Assembly: GCA_031422555.1 (NCBI GenBank)
Contig: JANPLZ010000040.1
Coordinates: forward strand, 1-12,884
Source: JANNAT01 sp031422555
GTDB taxonomy: Bacteria; Pseudomonadota; Alphaproteobacteria; Rhodobacterales; Rhodobacteraceae
Reading direction: 5' to 3'
Length of the DNA stretch: 12,884 bases
A program made the position numbers and the translations under genes. The notes under the pieces are model-generated. The model saw only the letters and a program-made list of their open reading frames with translations. It was not told where the DNA came from and ran no database searches. Shown one piece after another: positions 5,900-12,884 of this stretch. Position 1 is the first letter of the stretch, and every line of letters begins with the position of its first letter.

Positions 5900-7333
5900 A
5901 TGAGCATTGGTATCGTCTCGGCTGCCTATATCGCGGCTGCTATCTTGTTTATCTTGTCGCTGGGTGGGCTTTCGGGTCAGGAATCGGCGAAACGCGCGGT
6001 GTGGTATGGCATCGCGGGCATGGCGCTGGCGGTGTTTGCCACCATTGCCAGCCCCGATGTGGCGAATGTGTGGATCATTGCGGTGATGGTGGCCATCGGG
6101 TCTGTGTTGGGCTGGATTGTGGCCACACGGGTGCAGATGACCGAAATGCCGCAACTGGTGGCGGCGCTGCATTCGTTCGTCGGTCTGGCGGCGGTGTTCA
6201 TCGGGTTCAACGCCGATATTGAGTTGTCACGCGTTCTGGCAATGGATGAGGCCACCAAGGCAGGCCTGATCGGGTTTGCCAAGAAACTGGCGTATAAGGA
6301 TGCGGTGGAACAATCCATCCTTGCGGTTGAAGTGTTCTTGGGCGTGTTCATCGGGGCTGTTACCTTTACCGGGTCGGTTGTGGCTTTTGGTAAGCTGGCG
6401 GGCAAAGTGGATGGTAAGGCCACCAAACTGCCCGGCGGGCATATTCTGAACGCGGGCGCGGCGATTGCGTCGGTGATCTTGCTGGTGATGTATGCCAATG
6501 GGGCGGGCATCTGGGCGTTGCTGGCGATGACTTTGCTGGCGTTTTTCATCGGTTATCATCTGATCATGGGCATCGGCGGCGCGGATATGCCGGTGGTTGT
6601 GTCGATGCTGAACAGCTATTCCGGCTGGGCGGCGGCGGCGATTGGTTTCACGCTTGGCAATGATCTGCTGATCGTGACCGGGGCCTTGGTGGGCAGTTCG
6701 GGTGCGATCCTAAGCTACATCATGTGCAAGGCGATGAACCGGTCGTTCATTTCCGTAATCCTTGGCGGTTTTGGCGGCACCACCGGCCCTGCGATGGAAA
6801 TCGCGGGTGAACAAATTGCCATTGATGCCGAAGGCGTGGCCGCAGCCCTGAACGACGCGGATTCGGTGATCATCATTCCGGGGTATGGGATGGCCGTGGC
6901 GCAAGCCCAGCAATCGGTATCGGAACTGACGCGCAAGTTGCGGGCGGCTGGCAAAACCGTGCGCTTTGCCATTCATCCGGTGGCGGGGCGCCTTCCCGGC
7001 CACATGAACGTGCTGCTGGCCGAAGCCAAGGTGCCCTACGACATCGTGATGGAGATGGACGAGATCAACGAAGATTTCCCCACCACCGACGTGGCCATCG
7101 TGATCGGGTCCAATGACATCGTGAACCCGGCAGCCCAAGAAGACCCCAACAGCCCGATTGCGGGCATGCCGGTGCTGGAATGCTGGAAAGCCAAGCAAGT
7201 GTTCGTGTCCAAGCGCGGGCAGGGCACTGGGTATTCCGGTATCGAAAATCCGTTGTTTTACAAGGAAAACACCCGGATGTTTTACGGCGATGCCAAGAAA
7301 TCACTGGATGCCTTGTTGCCGATGATTGACTAG
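5900..7333 (+). CDS. pntB: NAD(P) transhydrogenase subunit beta
   Basis: Beta subunit of the same enzyme, supplying most of the proton channel and the NADP(H)-binding domain III. The 477 residues begin with about eight to nine hydrophobic helices (to roughly residue 292). The channel His is present in ALHSFVGLAAV (His91, the same number as in E. coli), and GADMPVVVSMLNSYSGWA (227-244) is the conserved helix with Asp229 and Asn238. Domain III contains VIIIPGYGMAVAQAQ (323-337), GRLPGHMNVLLAEA (363-376), VIGSNDIVNPAA and SKRGQGTGYSG (437-447), whose Lys-Arg contacts the NADP phosphate. AAGGGAG lies six bases before the ATG. The 11-base gap after pntA shows a two-gene operon, closed by the terminator at 7360-7390. 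The complex likely supplies NADPH. Confidence 0.97.
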   Translation: MSIGIVSAAYIAAAILFILSLGGLSGQESAKRAVWYGIAGMALAVFATIASPDVANVWIIAVMVAIGSVLGWIVATRVQMTEMPQLVAALHSFVGLAAVFIGFNADIELSRVLAMDEATKAGLIGFAKKLAYKDAVEQSILAVEVFLGVFIGAVTFTGSVVAFGKLAGKVDGKATKLPGGHILNAGAAIASVILLVMYANGAGIWALLAMTLLAFFIGYHLIMGIGGADMPVVVSMLNSYSGWAAAAIGFTLGNDLLIVTGALVGSSGAILSYIMCKAMNRSFISVILGGFGGTTGPAMEIAGEQIAIDAEGVAAALNDADSVIIIPGYGMAVAQAQQSVSELTRKLRAAGKTVRFAIHPVAGRLPGHMNVLLAEAKVPYDIVMEMDEINEDFPTTDVAIVIGSNDIVNPAAQEDPNSPIAGMPVLECWKAKQVFVSKRGQGTGYSGIENPLFYKENTRMFYGDAKKSLDALLPMID

Positions 7334-7359
7334 GGGCTGTGCCACGCGCGCCAAAAATC

Positions 7360-7390
7360 TGCCCCGCCCCCAACCGGGCGGGGCATTTTT
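7360..7390 (+). terminator. Intrinsic terminator of pntAB
   Basis: Perfect 10-bp stem TGCCCCGCCC/GGGCGGGGCA with loop CCAACC, followed at once by TTTTT. It begins 27 bases after the pntB stop codon. An A-run on the left flank could also give weak activity in the other direction. Confidence 0.9.
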
Positions 7391-7406
7391 GTCTGCCGTA
7401 TCTGGG

Positions 7407-7442
7407 TGCGTTTATGTCTGCGTTTATGTCTGCGTTTATCTC
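7407..7442. repeat. Three tandem 12-bp repeats upstream of the epimerase gene
   Basis: TGCGTTTATGTC occurs exactly at 7407-7418 and 7419-7430, then as TGCGTTTATCTC at 7431-7442 (one mismatch). TCTGGG flanks both sides (7401-7406 and 7441-7446). The array lies between the pntAB terminator and the epimerase start, 66 bases before the ATG, where promoter elements are expected. A repeat of about one helical turn could be a row of protein sites or simple slippage. Confidence 0.7.
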
Positions 7443-7507
7443 TGGGCAGGCGTGATCTGAACCGCTAAGGCTGGCGTAAACCAGTCAGTTCAAAACAGGG
7501 GGCGACC

Positions 7508-8539
7508 ATGGCGAACGCAGGATCAGTGTTGGTGACCGGGGCGTCGGGCTATATCGCCAAGCACATTGTGGTGCAGCTGCTGAATGCAGGTTTCACCGTT
7601 ACAGGCAGCCTGCGCCGTCTGGATCGCGCCGACGAAGTGCGGGCGGCCGTGTTGCCGCACCTGACAGACAGCGCCGATCTGAACACGCGGCTGCGCTTTG
7701 TCGCGCTTGATCTTGAACGCGATGATGGCTGGACCGCCGCCTTGGTGGGCATCGAAGCCCTGATCCACACCGCCTCGCCGTTTCCGCTGGTGCAGCCAAA
7801 GGAGGAGGATGATCTGATCCGCCCTGCCGTTCAGGGCGCGTTGCGGGCTTTGCGCGCGGCCCATGCGGCGGGGGTCAAACGGGTGGTGATGACATCGTCC
7901 TCGGTGGCGGTGATGGTGGGTGATCACGGCGACCGCCCGGCGGATGAAAGCGATTGGAGCGATCTGTCCGCGCCGGGGGCCAGCGCATATGTCAAATCGA
8001 AAACCTTGGCCGAACGCGCGGCGTGGGATTTTGTGGCCACCACCGCGCCAGACATGGCGCTGACGGTGATCAACCCGGTGCTGGTGCTGGGGCCGCCGCT
8101 GGACGCGCATTTTGGCTCTTCGGTCAGCATCATTCAGCGCGTGCTGGCGGCCAAAGACCCCGCCGTGCCGCGCATCGGTTTTCCCGTGGTCGATGTGCGC
8201 GATGTGGCGCTGATGCATTTGCGCGCGCTGCAACGCCCGGAAACGGCGGGCAAACGCTATATCGCGGTTGACCGCTTTATGTGGTTTGAAGACATCGCGA
8301 AAACGATGGCAACCGCGTATCCTGCCCGCAAAATCGTTACCCGCGTTGCACCCACGATTTTGCTGCGCCTGCTGGCGATTTTCGATCCGGTGATTCGGGG
8401 CATCCTGCCGATGCTGGGCAAACGCGAAGAGGCGTCGAACGCGCGGGCGCGTGCCGAAATGGGCATCGACTTTATCTCTGCCGCTGACAGCATTCGGGCC
8501 ACCGCGCAGGTTTTGCTGGATCAAACCGCCCGCCGGTGA
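7508..8539 (+). CDS. NAD(P)-dependent epimerase/reductase, extended SDR family
   Basis: Cytoplasmic oxidoreductase of the dihydroflavonol-4-reductase-like branch of extended short-chain dehydrogenases, which in bacteria usually reduces aldehydes or ketones or modifies sterol-like or sugar substrates; the actual substrate is unknown. Of 343 residues, TGASGYIA (10-17) is the nucleotide-binding glycine motif, followed by SLRRLDR (34-40), whose basic residues suggest a preference for NADP. ALDLERDDGW (66-75) and HTASPFP (87-93) are typical of the family. Catalytic residues are the Ser in VVMTSSSVAV (126-135), Tyr161 and Lys165 in YVKSK. INPVLVLGPPL (188-198) is the family substrate-loop motif. 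AGGGGG lies five bases before the ATG. It is preceded by a strong terminator and so is transcribed separately from pntAB. No terminator is evident after it. Confidence 0.88.
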   Translation: MANAGSVLVTGASGYIAKHIVVQLLNAGFTVTGSLRRLDRADEVRAAVLPHLTDSADLNTRLRFVALDLERDDGWTAALVGIEALIHTASPFPLVQPKEEDDLIRPAVQGALRALRAAHAAGVKRVVMTSSSVAVMVGDHGDRPADESDWSDLSAPGASAYVKSKTLAERAAWDFVATTAPDMALTVINPVLVLGPPLDAHFGSSVSIIQRVLAAKDPAVPRIGFPVVDVRDVALMHLRALQRPETAGKRYIAVDRFMWFEDIAKTMATAYPARKIVTRVAPTILLRLLAIFDPVIRGILPMLGKREEASNARARAEMGIDFISAADSIRATAQVLLDQTARR

Positions 8540-8682
8540 GAGGTTTTCAGGCGCCCCTGCCATATGTCGCGGCATTTGCAGTGGGCGCGCTGTGGTGGGG
8601 GACCGATCCGCGCGGTAAATCGCTGGATTTGCGGGCTTTCGCAAGCTACATCCCTCCTTGAATGCCCCCCAAGTTGCGATCC

Positions 8683-8687
8683 AAGGA
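8683..8687 (+). promoter_or_regulatory. Ribosome binding site that sets the DUF3422 gene start
   Basis: AAGGA six bases before the ATG at 8694. It argues against the in-frame TTG at 8658 and the ATG at 8688, which the site directly abuts. Confidence 0.6.
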
Positions 8688-8693
8688 ATGGCG

Positions 8694-10010
8694 ATGCCCA
8701 CGATCCCCCCCAGCACCGACCATCCGTTGCGCTATGCTTTGGTCAACGAGTTGCACGCGCGCCCATTTCCGCAACTGACGGCCCCTTGCACCGCGGTTTA
8801 TGTGGCAATCAAAGAACCGCACGCCGCGCAAAGCCGTGACCGCGCCGCCGACCGCGCGCATTTGCTGACCATGCTGGATCGCTATGGCTCGGCGCATCCG
8901 CAGCCGGGGGCCACGCATTTTTCCGGCCCCATCGGGCGGTCAGAGTTGAAATGGGAAAGCCATACCGAATTTGTGACCTATTCGGCCTTCACCCCCGGCG
9001 TATCCGACCGCGCCTTTGATCCGGCCGAGGCCGGGATTTTTGCGCCCGACTGGCTGGCCGCAGCCCCCGGTAAACGGGTGGCCTCGGTGCTGGTGCGGGT
9101 GGAAATGCTGCCCGAGGATGAGGCCGGGCTGCTGGACAAGCTGGAAGAGTGGTTTGTGCCCGAAAGCCTGGCGGTGGCGCGGGTTGTCGATGGCGCGGCG
9201 ATTGTGGCGGGCGATTTTCGCATTGATGCCGCAGGCCATATGCGTTTTGCGGTGTTTGTGCGCGCCGATACCGGCACCCGCCGCATTGGCCGCATCGTGC
9301 AGCGTCTGTGCGAGGTTGAAACCTACCGAGCGATGTCGATGCTGGGCTTGATGCGGGCGCGCAGCCTGACCGAGCGGTTGAACGTGCTGGACCCGCGGCT
9401 TTCTGATCTGGTCTCGGGGCTGGATGCCAACAATCGTCCGGCGGAAACCGCGCTGCACGAATTGTTGCGCATCTCAGCCGAGTTGGAAAGTCTGGCGGTG
9501 CAGGTGTCGTTCCGGTTCGGGGCCACCGGCGCCTACGAGGCGATTGTCTCGCAGCGCATCGAGGCCCTGCGCGAGGCCCGGGTACAGGGGCGGCAAACCT
9601 TTGGCGAATTCATGATGCGCCGCTATGATCCGGCGATGCGCACGGTGAAATCCGCCGATGCGCGGTTGCGGTCCATGGCCGAACGGGCGACCCGCGCGGC
9701 AGAATTGCTGCGCACGCGGGTTGATGTCGAACGCTCGGCGCAAAACCAGATGTTGTTGGAATCAATGGACAAACGCGCCGATATGGCGCTGCGCTTGCAG
9801 CACACCGTCGAAGGGCTGTCGGTGGTGGCGATCAGCTATTACGCGGTCAATCTGTTGGCAGGCGCGCTTGGCCCGCTGTTGGGCAGTCAGGGTATTTCCA
9901 AAGCTGTTGGCCTTGCCGTGCTGACGCCTTTGGTGGTGCTGGCGGTCTGGCTGGCGGTGCGCCGCATTCGTCGGCGTGTCGAGAAAACCGATGGGCGGGT
10001 CGCGCCATGA
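8694..10010 (+). CDS. DUF3422 family protein with two C-terminal membrane helices
   Basis: Function not established. The product matches DUF3422, an uncharacterised proteobacterial family: the N-terminus carries HPLRYALVNELHARPFP (residues 10-26), the family hallmark, and the rest shows the usual soluble region of about 370 residues, Arg/Glu/Ala-rich and helical in its second half. It ends in two hydrophobic segments (about 376-396 and 403-423) followed by VRRIRRRVEKTDGR, a basic tail suggesting a cytoplasmic C-terminus and hence mostly cytoplasmic orientation. From 8694 it has 438 residues. The last codon and stop overlap the start of the next gene (ATGA), so the two are probably translationally coupled. 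The 154 bases before it back to the epimerase contain no gene or clear terminator, so read-through from the epimerase is possible. Family call is confident; role unknown. Confidence 0.85.
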   Translation: MPTIPPSTDHPLRYALVNELHARPFPQLTAPCTAVYVAIKEPHAAQSRDRAADRAHLLTMLDRYGSAHPQPGATHFSGPIGRSELKWESHTEFVTYSAFTPGVSDRAFDPAEAGIFAPDWLAAAPGKRVASVLVRVEMLPEDEAGLLDKLEEWFVPESLAVARVVDGAAIVAGDFRIDAAGHMRFAVFVRADTGTRRIGRIVQRLCEVETYRAMSMLGLMRARSLTERLNVLDPRLSDLVSGLDANNRPAETALHELLRISAELESLAVQVSFRFGATGAYEAIVSQRIEALREARVQGRQTFGEFMMRRYDPAMRTVKSADARLRSMAERATRAAELLRTRVDVERSAQNQMLLESMDKRADMALRLQHTVEGLSVVAISYYAVNLLAGALGPLLGSQGISKAVGLAVLTPLVVLAVWLAVRRIRRRVEKTDGRVAP

Positions 10011-11353
10011 TGCCGCATCCTGTATCAATAGAGCAACCGGCGCGGTTTGCAGGTCCGTTGCCCGCGGCCTGCGATGTTGTCGTGCTGGGCGGCGGGGTGA
10101 TGGGCGTGATGACCGCGTGGCATCTGGCGGAACGCGGCCTGAAAGTGGTTTTGTGCGAAAAAGGCCGCATCGCAGGGGAACAATCCAGCCGCAACTGGGG
10201 CTGGATCCGCCAGCAAGGCCGCGATACCGGCGAGTTGCCGATTATGGTGGAAAGTCTGGCGATCTGGAAAGACCTGTCGCGCGAATTCGGTGCCGGTCTG
10301 GGCTTTCGGCAAGAGGGTGTGTTGTATCTGGCGCGCAGTGACGCCGAAATGGCGGGCTTTCAGGCCTGGCTGACCGCCGCTGTGGGCCACGGGCTGGACA
10401 CCGAAATGATCAGTCGGGCCGGGGTTCGCGCAAGGCTTTCGGGCAGCGCCGGGCCGTGGCTGGGCGGCATTTACACCGCCTCTGATGCGCGGGCCGAGCC
10501 TTGGCTGGCGGTGCCGATGCTGGCCGAAGGGGCGGTGCGGCGCGGCGCGGTGATCGTTGAAGGCTGTGCCGTGCGCCGCCTTGACCGCGCGGGCGGCAAA
10601 GTCACCGGCGTGTATACAGAATTGGGCCGCATTGCCTGCGATCAGGTGGTGGTGGCGGGCGGGGCATGGTCTTCGCTGTTTTTGCGCGCCGAGGGCGTCC
10701 ACATTCCGCAGCTTTCGGTGCGCTCCAGTGTGGCGGCCACCACGGCGATGCCCGAAGTGTTTGCGGGCAATGCGGTGGATGACCGGCTGGCGTTTCGCCG
10801 CAGGCAAGATGGCGGCTATACGATTGCGCCGGGGGCTATGCATGATTTCTTCATTGGCCCCGATGCGTTCCGGTCGTTGTTCAAATATCTGCCAACGTTT
10901 CTGCGCGACTATAAATCCACCCGCCTGCATGCGCGCGCGCCGAAAGGGTTTCCCGATGGCTGGGGCACGCCGCGGCACTGGTCGGGCGATCAGGTCTCGC
11001 CGTTCGAGCGGATGCGCGTGCTGAACCCGGCCCCGGATATGCAGGCGCTGCAGACGGTGATGCAGGAGATGGCCCGCTGCTTTCCCGCCCTTGGCGCGGT
11101 AAAGTTGAAATCGGCCTGGGCCGGTATGATTGATACCATGCCCGATGTGGTGCCGGTGATTGACCGGGTGGCGGCGCTTCCCGGACTGGTGATTGCCACC
11201 GGTCTAAGTGGGCACGGCTTTGGCATCGGCCCCGGCTTGGGCCGTGTGGTGGCCGATCTGGTGGCGGGCAATCCGGTGGGCCACGATCTGACCCGGTTCC
11301 GCCTGTCGCGGTTCAGCGACGGCTCCAAACTGGTGCAGGGGCCAAGCCTGTAG
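10007..11353 (+). CDS. FAD-dependent oxidoreductase, DadA/glycine oxidase-like (DAO family)
   Basis: Probable flavoenzyme oxidising an amine or amino acid substrate, which is unknown. In the 448 residues, the FAD-binding Rossmann motif is VVVLGGGVMG (24-33), followed by the dinucleotide strand end VVLCEKG. SRNWGWIRQQGRD (61-73) is the conserved loop next to the flavin in a branch of DadA-like oxidases. CDQVVVAGGAWSS (211-223) and the C-terminal GLSGHGFGIGPGLG (399-412) are the other FAD contacts. A short N-terminal extension (about 1-20) precedes the fold; no signal peptide or membrane helix is visible. The start (tandem ATGATG at 10007/10010) overlaps the stop of the DUF3422 gene, so expression is likely coupled. 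Downstream, 204 non-coding bases separate it from the Hsp70-like gene. Annotation as D-amino acid dehydrogenase would be only a guess. Confidence 0.88.
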   Translation: MMPHPVSIEQPARFAGPLPAACDVVVLGGGVMGVMTAWHLAERGLKVVLCEKGRIAGEQSSRNWGWIRQQGRDTGELPIMVESLAIWKDLSREFGAGLGFRQEGVLYLARSDAEMAGFQAWLTAAVGHGLDTEMISRAGVRARLSGSAGPWLGGIYTASDARAEPWLAVPMLAEGAVRRGAVIVEGCAVRRLDRAGGKVTGVYTELGRIACDQVVVAGGAWSSLFLRAEGVHIPQLSVRSSVAATTAMPEVFAGNAVDDRLAFRRRQDGGYTIAPGAMHDFFIGPDAFRSLFKYLPTFLRDYKSTRLHARAPKGFPDGWGTPRHWSGDQVSPFERMRVLNPAPDMQALQTVMQEMARCFPALGAVKLKSAWAGMIDTMPDVVPVIDRVAALPGLVIATGLSGHGFGIGPGLGRVVADLVAGNPVGHDLTRFRLSRFSDGSKLVQGPSL

Positions 11354-11390
11354 GCTCCGGTCAAACCCCAAACAATTTGCCTAAAATTTG

Positions 11391-11420
11391 CTTCATCTGT
11401 TCAAAAATATCCCACGGGGG
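11391..11420 (-). repeat. GGGATATTTTTG...ATGAAG intergenic element, minus orientation
   Basis: On the minus strand a C-rich stretch leads into GTGGGATATTTTTGAACAG and then ATGAAG. It shares GGGA, TATTT and ATGAA in the same order and spacing with the element at 2779-2815. From memory this is a common intergenic motif of Rhodobacterales. It faces opposite to both flanking genes. Confidence 0.45.
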
Positions 11421-11445
11421 GCGGCAATTTTGTAAAAATTGCCGC
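11421..11445. repeat. Perfect 11-bp inverted repeat
   Basis: Arms GCGGCAATTTT (11421-11431) and AAAATTGCCGC (11435-11445) around the 3-base centre GTA. The G+C outer and A+T inner halves suit either a protein-binding palindrome or a hairpin; no T-run follows on the plus strand. Confidence 0.8.
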
Positions 11446-11447
11446 AA

Positions 11448-11466
11448 GGGGGGTGTGAAACCCCCC
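11448..11466. repeat. G-run/C-run hairpin
   Basis: GGGGGGT (11448-11454) pairs with ACCCCCC (11460-11466) around a GTGAA loop, starting two bases after the previous inverted repeat. Confidence 0.6.
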
Positions 11467-11557
11467 CGGCGCGGGCCAAGAGGGGGGCTTTAGGAGCGGG
11501 GCTTTACGACGGCTCTAAGCGGCTGTAACAGAAACGTTTTCCATCCATGGGGCCAGC

Positions 11558-12811
11558 ATGCAAAACCTGTTTTGTGGGATCGACTTTGGCACTTCCAACT
11601 CGACAGTGGCGCTGGCAGATCGCAGCCGGGCGTGGCTGTTGGCGTTGGAGGCAGACGATGTCACCCTGCCATCGGCAGTGTTTTGGGAAAGCGATGGCAC
11701 CGCCCCCGAATTTGGCCGTGCGGCGATTGCGGCCTATGTGCGCGGCGATGACGGGCGGCTGATGCGCGGGCTGAAATCCACGCTGGGCTCGGCGCTGATC
11801 GACGAGAAAACCCGCGTCGGCAACCGCACGGTGTCGTTCAAGGATGTGGTTTCGCGGTTTTTCGGCCGCATGCTGATCCCGTTGCAAACTGCCGCCGGGC
11901 CGCTGACCCAGGTGGTGCTGGGCCGCCCGGTGCATTTTGTCGATGACGACGCCGCAGGCGATGCCAAGGCGCAATCGGTGCTGGAAGACATCGCCCGCAG
12001 CCATGGCTTTGCCGATGTGGCGTTTCAGTTCGAACCCATCGCGGCGGCGTTGCAATACGAACAATCGGTTGCCCGCGAAGAGCTGGTCCTGATCGTCGAT
12101 ATCGGCGGCGGCACCTCGGATTTCTCGGTGGTGCGGGTGTCGCCCGACCGTGCCCGCGCGCCCGATCGCAGCGGCGATATTCTAGCCAATGACGGTATCC
12201 GGGTCGGCGGCACCGATTTTGACCGCTTGCTAAGCCTTGCGCAAGTCATGCCGCATCTGGGCTATAAATCCAGCACGGGCGCTGGCAAGGGGTTGATGCC
12301 GAACCATTATTTCCTTGATCTGGCAACATGGCACAAGATCAACATGCTGTATACCCAGCGCTGCCTGACCGATTTGCGGGCGTTGCGGCATATGGCTGAC
12401 CGCGTCGAAATGCTGGACCGTCTGATCCATGTTGTCAGCCATCACCACGGCCATTCCATCGCCATGGCGGTTGAGTCTGCCAAAATTGCCCTGTCGGATC
12501 AAGACGCGGTGCGCGTGGCACTGTCGCCGTTGACCAAGGGGCCAAACCCGATGATCACCCGTGCGCAGTTTGACACCGCCGTGGCCGCTCCGGTGGCGCG
12601 GATCGCGGCCATGCTGGCGCAGGTTCTGGCGCAGGCGGGGGTGCAGGCCCATGACATCGGCACGGTGTTCATGACCGGCGGCTCCAGCGGTTTGCCGATC
12701 ATGCGGGCTTGCGTTCAGGCCGCCCTGCCGGGGGTTACGATTGCCACCGGCGATATGCTGGGGTCGGTGGGCACCGGGCTTGCGCTGGATGCGCGGCGCA
12801 AGTTTGGTTAA
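11558..12811 (+). CDS. yegD: Hsp70-like ATPase of the YegD type
   Basis: Hsp70/DnaK-related protein containing only the nucleotide-binding domain. The 417 residues show the actin-fold ATPase signatures in order: phosphate 1 GIDFGTSNS (7-15), GRPVHF (122-127), EPIAAALQYE (159-168), phosphate 2 DIGGGTSDFS (181-190) and the adenosine motif FMTGGSSGLP (371-380). Full DnaK has about 630 residues; here there is no beta-sandwich substrate-binding domain or lid, and the length fits the YegD subfamily of E. coli. HVVSHHHGHSIAMAVESAKIALS (291-313) lies in the segment where these proteins carry the lineage-specific helical insert. Physiological role is not known; a chaperone function is inferred from homology only. 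The Shine-Dalgarno is weak (GGGGC before the ATG), and no alternative start fits. It follows a repeat-rich gap and is probably a separate transcription unit. Confidence 0.9.
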   Translation: MQNLFCGIDFGTSNSTVALADRSRAWLLALEADDVTLPSAVFWESDGTAPEFGRAAIAAYVRGDDGRLMRGLKSTLGSALIDEKTRVGNRTVSFKDVVSRFFGRMLIPLQTAAGPLTQVVLGRPVHFVDDDAAGDAKAQSVLEDIARSHGFADVAFQFEPIAAALQYEQSVAREELVLIVDIGGGTSDFSVVRVSPDRARAPDRSGDILANDGIRVGGTDFDRLLSLAQVMPHLGYKSSTGAGKGLMPNHYFLDLATWHKINMLYTQRCLTDLRALRHMADRVEMLDRLIHVVSHHHGHSIAMAVESAKIALSDQDAVRVALSPLTKGPNPMITRAQFDTAVAAPVARIAAMLAQVLAQAGVQAHDIGTVFMTGGSSGLPIMRACVQAALPGVTIATGDMLGSVGTGLALDARRKFG

Positions 12812-12851
12812 ATTCAGCGGCAAAAACCGCAACTTGGCTGCAGACGCGGTC

Positions 12852-12880
12852 TTGGCACGGATGGGGCTGCAAGCTATGCT
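12852..12880 (+). promoter_or_regulatory. Candidate promoter at the window edge
   Basis: TTGGCA (12852-12857) and TATGCT (12875-12880) separated by 17 bases, 5/6 and 4/6 matches to sigma-70 consensus, 40 bases after the yegD-like stop. It would serve a gene beyond the edge. An ATG at 12861 opens a frame to the end of the window, but eight codons are too few to judge. Confidence 0.3.
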
Positions 12881-12884
12881 CGCG

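Larger units (their letters stand above)
11354..11557. other. Gene-free stretch dense in inverted repeats and G/C runs
   Basis: No convincing gene. It holds a terminator-like element on the minus strand (11391-11420), a perfect inverted repeat (11421-11445), a second hairpin (11448-11466), three G6 runs (11416-11421, 11448-11453, 11482-11487) and one C7 run (11461-11467). The C run can pair with any of the G runs, so alternative folds exist. No convincing T-tailed terminator for the upstream oxidoreductase gene on the plus strand and no clear promoter for the next gene were found. Confidence 0.6.

Noticed and set aside
8540..8693. Possible small gene or terminator between the epimerase and DUF3422 genes
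   Set aside because: No frame with a ribosome binding site and no stem followed by a T-run; a frame from 8564 runs into the DUF3422 gene and looks like a shadow.
7523..8716. Long minus-strand open frame (397 codons) opposite the epimerase gene
   Set aside because: Arg/His/Gln-rich translation without recognisable domains, fully antisense to a gene with clear motifs; typical of shadow frames in GC-rich coding DNA.
10025..10978. Minus-strand open frame of 317 codons inside the FAD oxidoreductase
   Set aside because: No family similarity recognised and no ribosome binding site; the plus strand encodes intact flavin-binding motifs.
11361..11396. Minus-strand mini-frame encoding MKQILGKLFGV
   Set aside because: Eleven codons only, no Shine-Dalgarno, and part of what looks like a recurring intergenic element; no evidence of translation.

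Overview
The window looks like a chromosomal stretch of a GC-rich alphaproteobacterium, most likely a Rhodobacterales member. This is inferred from strong G/C third-position bias, the gene set (a short tryptophan dioxygenase, DUF3422, a two-gene transhydrogenase, a lipoprotein YkuD transpeptidase) and an intergenic motif of the kind 'CTCC..GGAG-TATTT..ATGAA' that I associate from memory with that order. I see no transposase, integrase, phage gene, CRISPR array, tRNA or rRNA. It is mostly housekeeping metabolism, and I found no undescribed multi-gene system.

Layout. (1) Bases 1-685, plus strand: D-lyxose ketol-isomerase, whose ATG is cut by the window edge after two bases. (2) 686-804: two hairpins with identical arms between convergent genes; the second is a strong terminator for the minus-strand gene. 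(3) 805-1758, minus: a lipoprotein L,D-transpeptidase with a repetitive Ala/Val/Pro tail and its own likely promoter. (4) 1908-4055, minus: kynA (tryptophan 2,3-dioxygenase) behind kynU (kynureninase), the first and third steps of tryptophan breakdown to anthranilate and alanine. The formamidase for the middle step is not here. (5) 4056-4316: a divergent control region rich in symmetric sites, including three abutting 7-bp half-sites just upstream of kynU. (6) 4317-7333, plus: pntA-pntB, proton-translocating NAD(P) transhydrogenase, closed by a strong terminator. (7) 7508-8539, plus: an NAD(P)-dependent epimerase/reductase of the extended SDR family. (8) 8694-11353, plus: a DUF3422 membrane-anchored protein overlapping a DadA-like FAD oxidoreductase in an ATGA junction, hence probably co-translated. 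(9) 11354-11557: a non-coding stretch dense in inverted repeats and homopolymeric G and C runs. (10) 11558-12811, plus: a YegD-type Hsp70-like ATPase without a substrate-binding domain. (11) The last bases hold a possible promoter for a gene beyond the edge.

Functional links: kynU-kynA act in one pathway; pntA and pntB form one membrane enzyme; DUF3422 and the FAD oxidoreductase are linked by translation geometry only. The most useful second-look items are the control region between kynU and pntA, the inverted-repeat-rich gap at 11354-11557, and the start-codon corrections for kynU, pntA, the DUF3422 gene and the isomerase.
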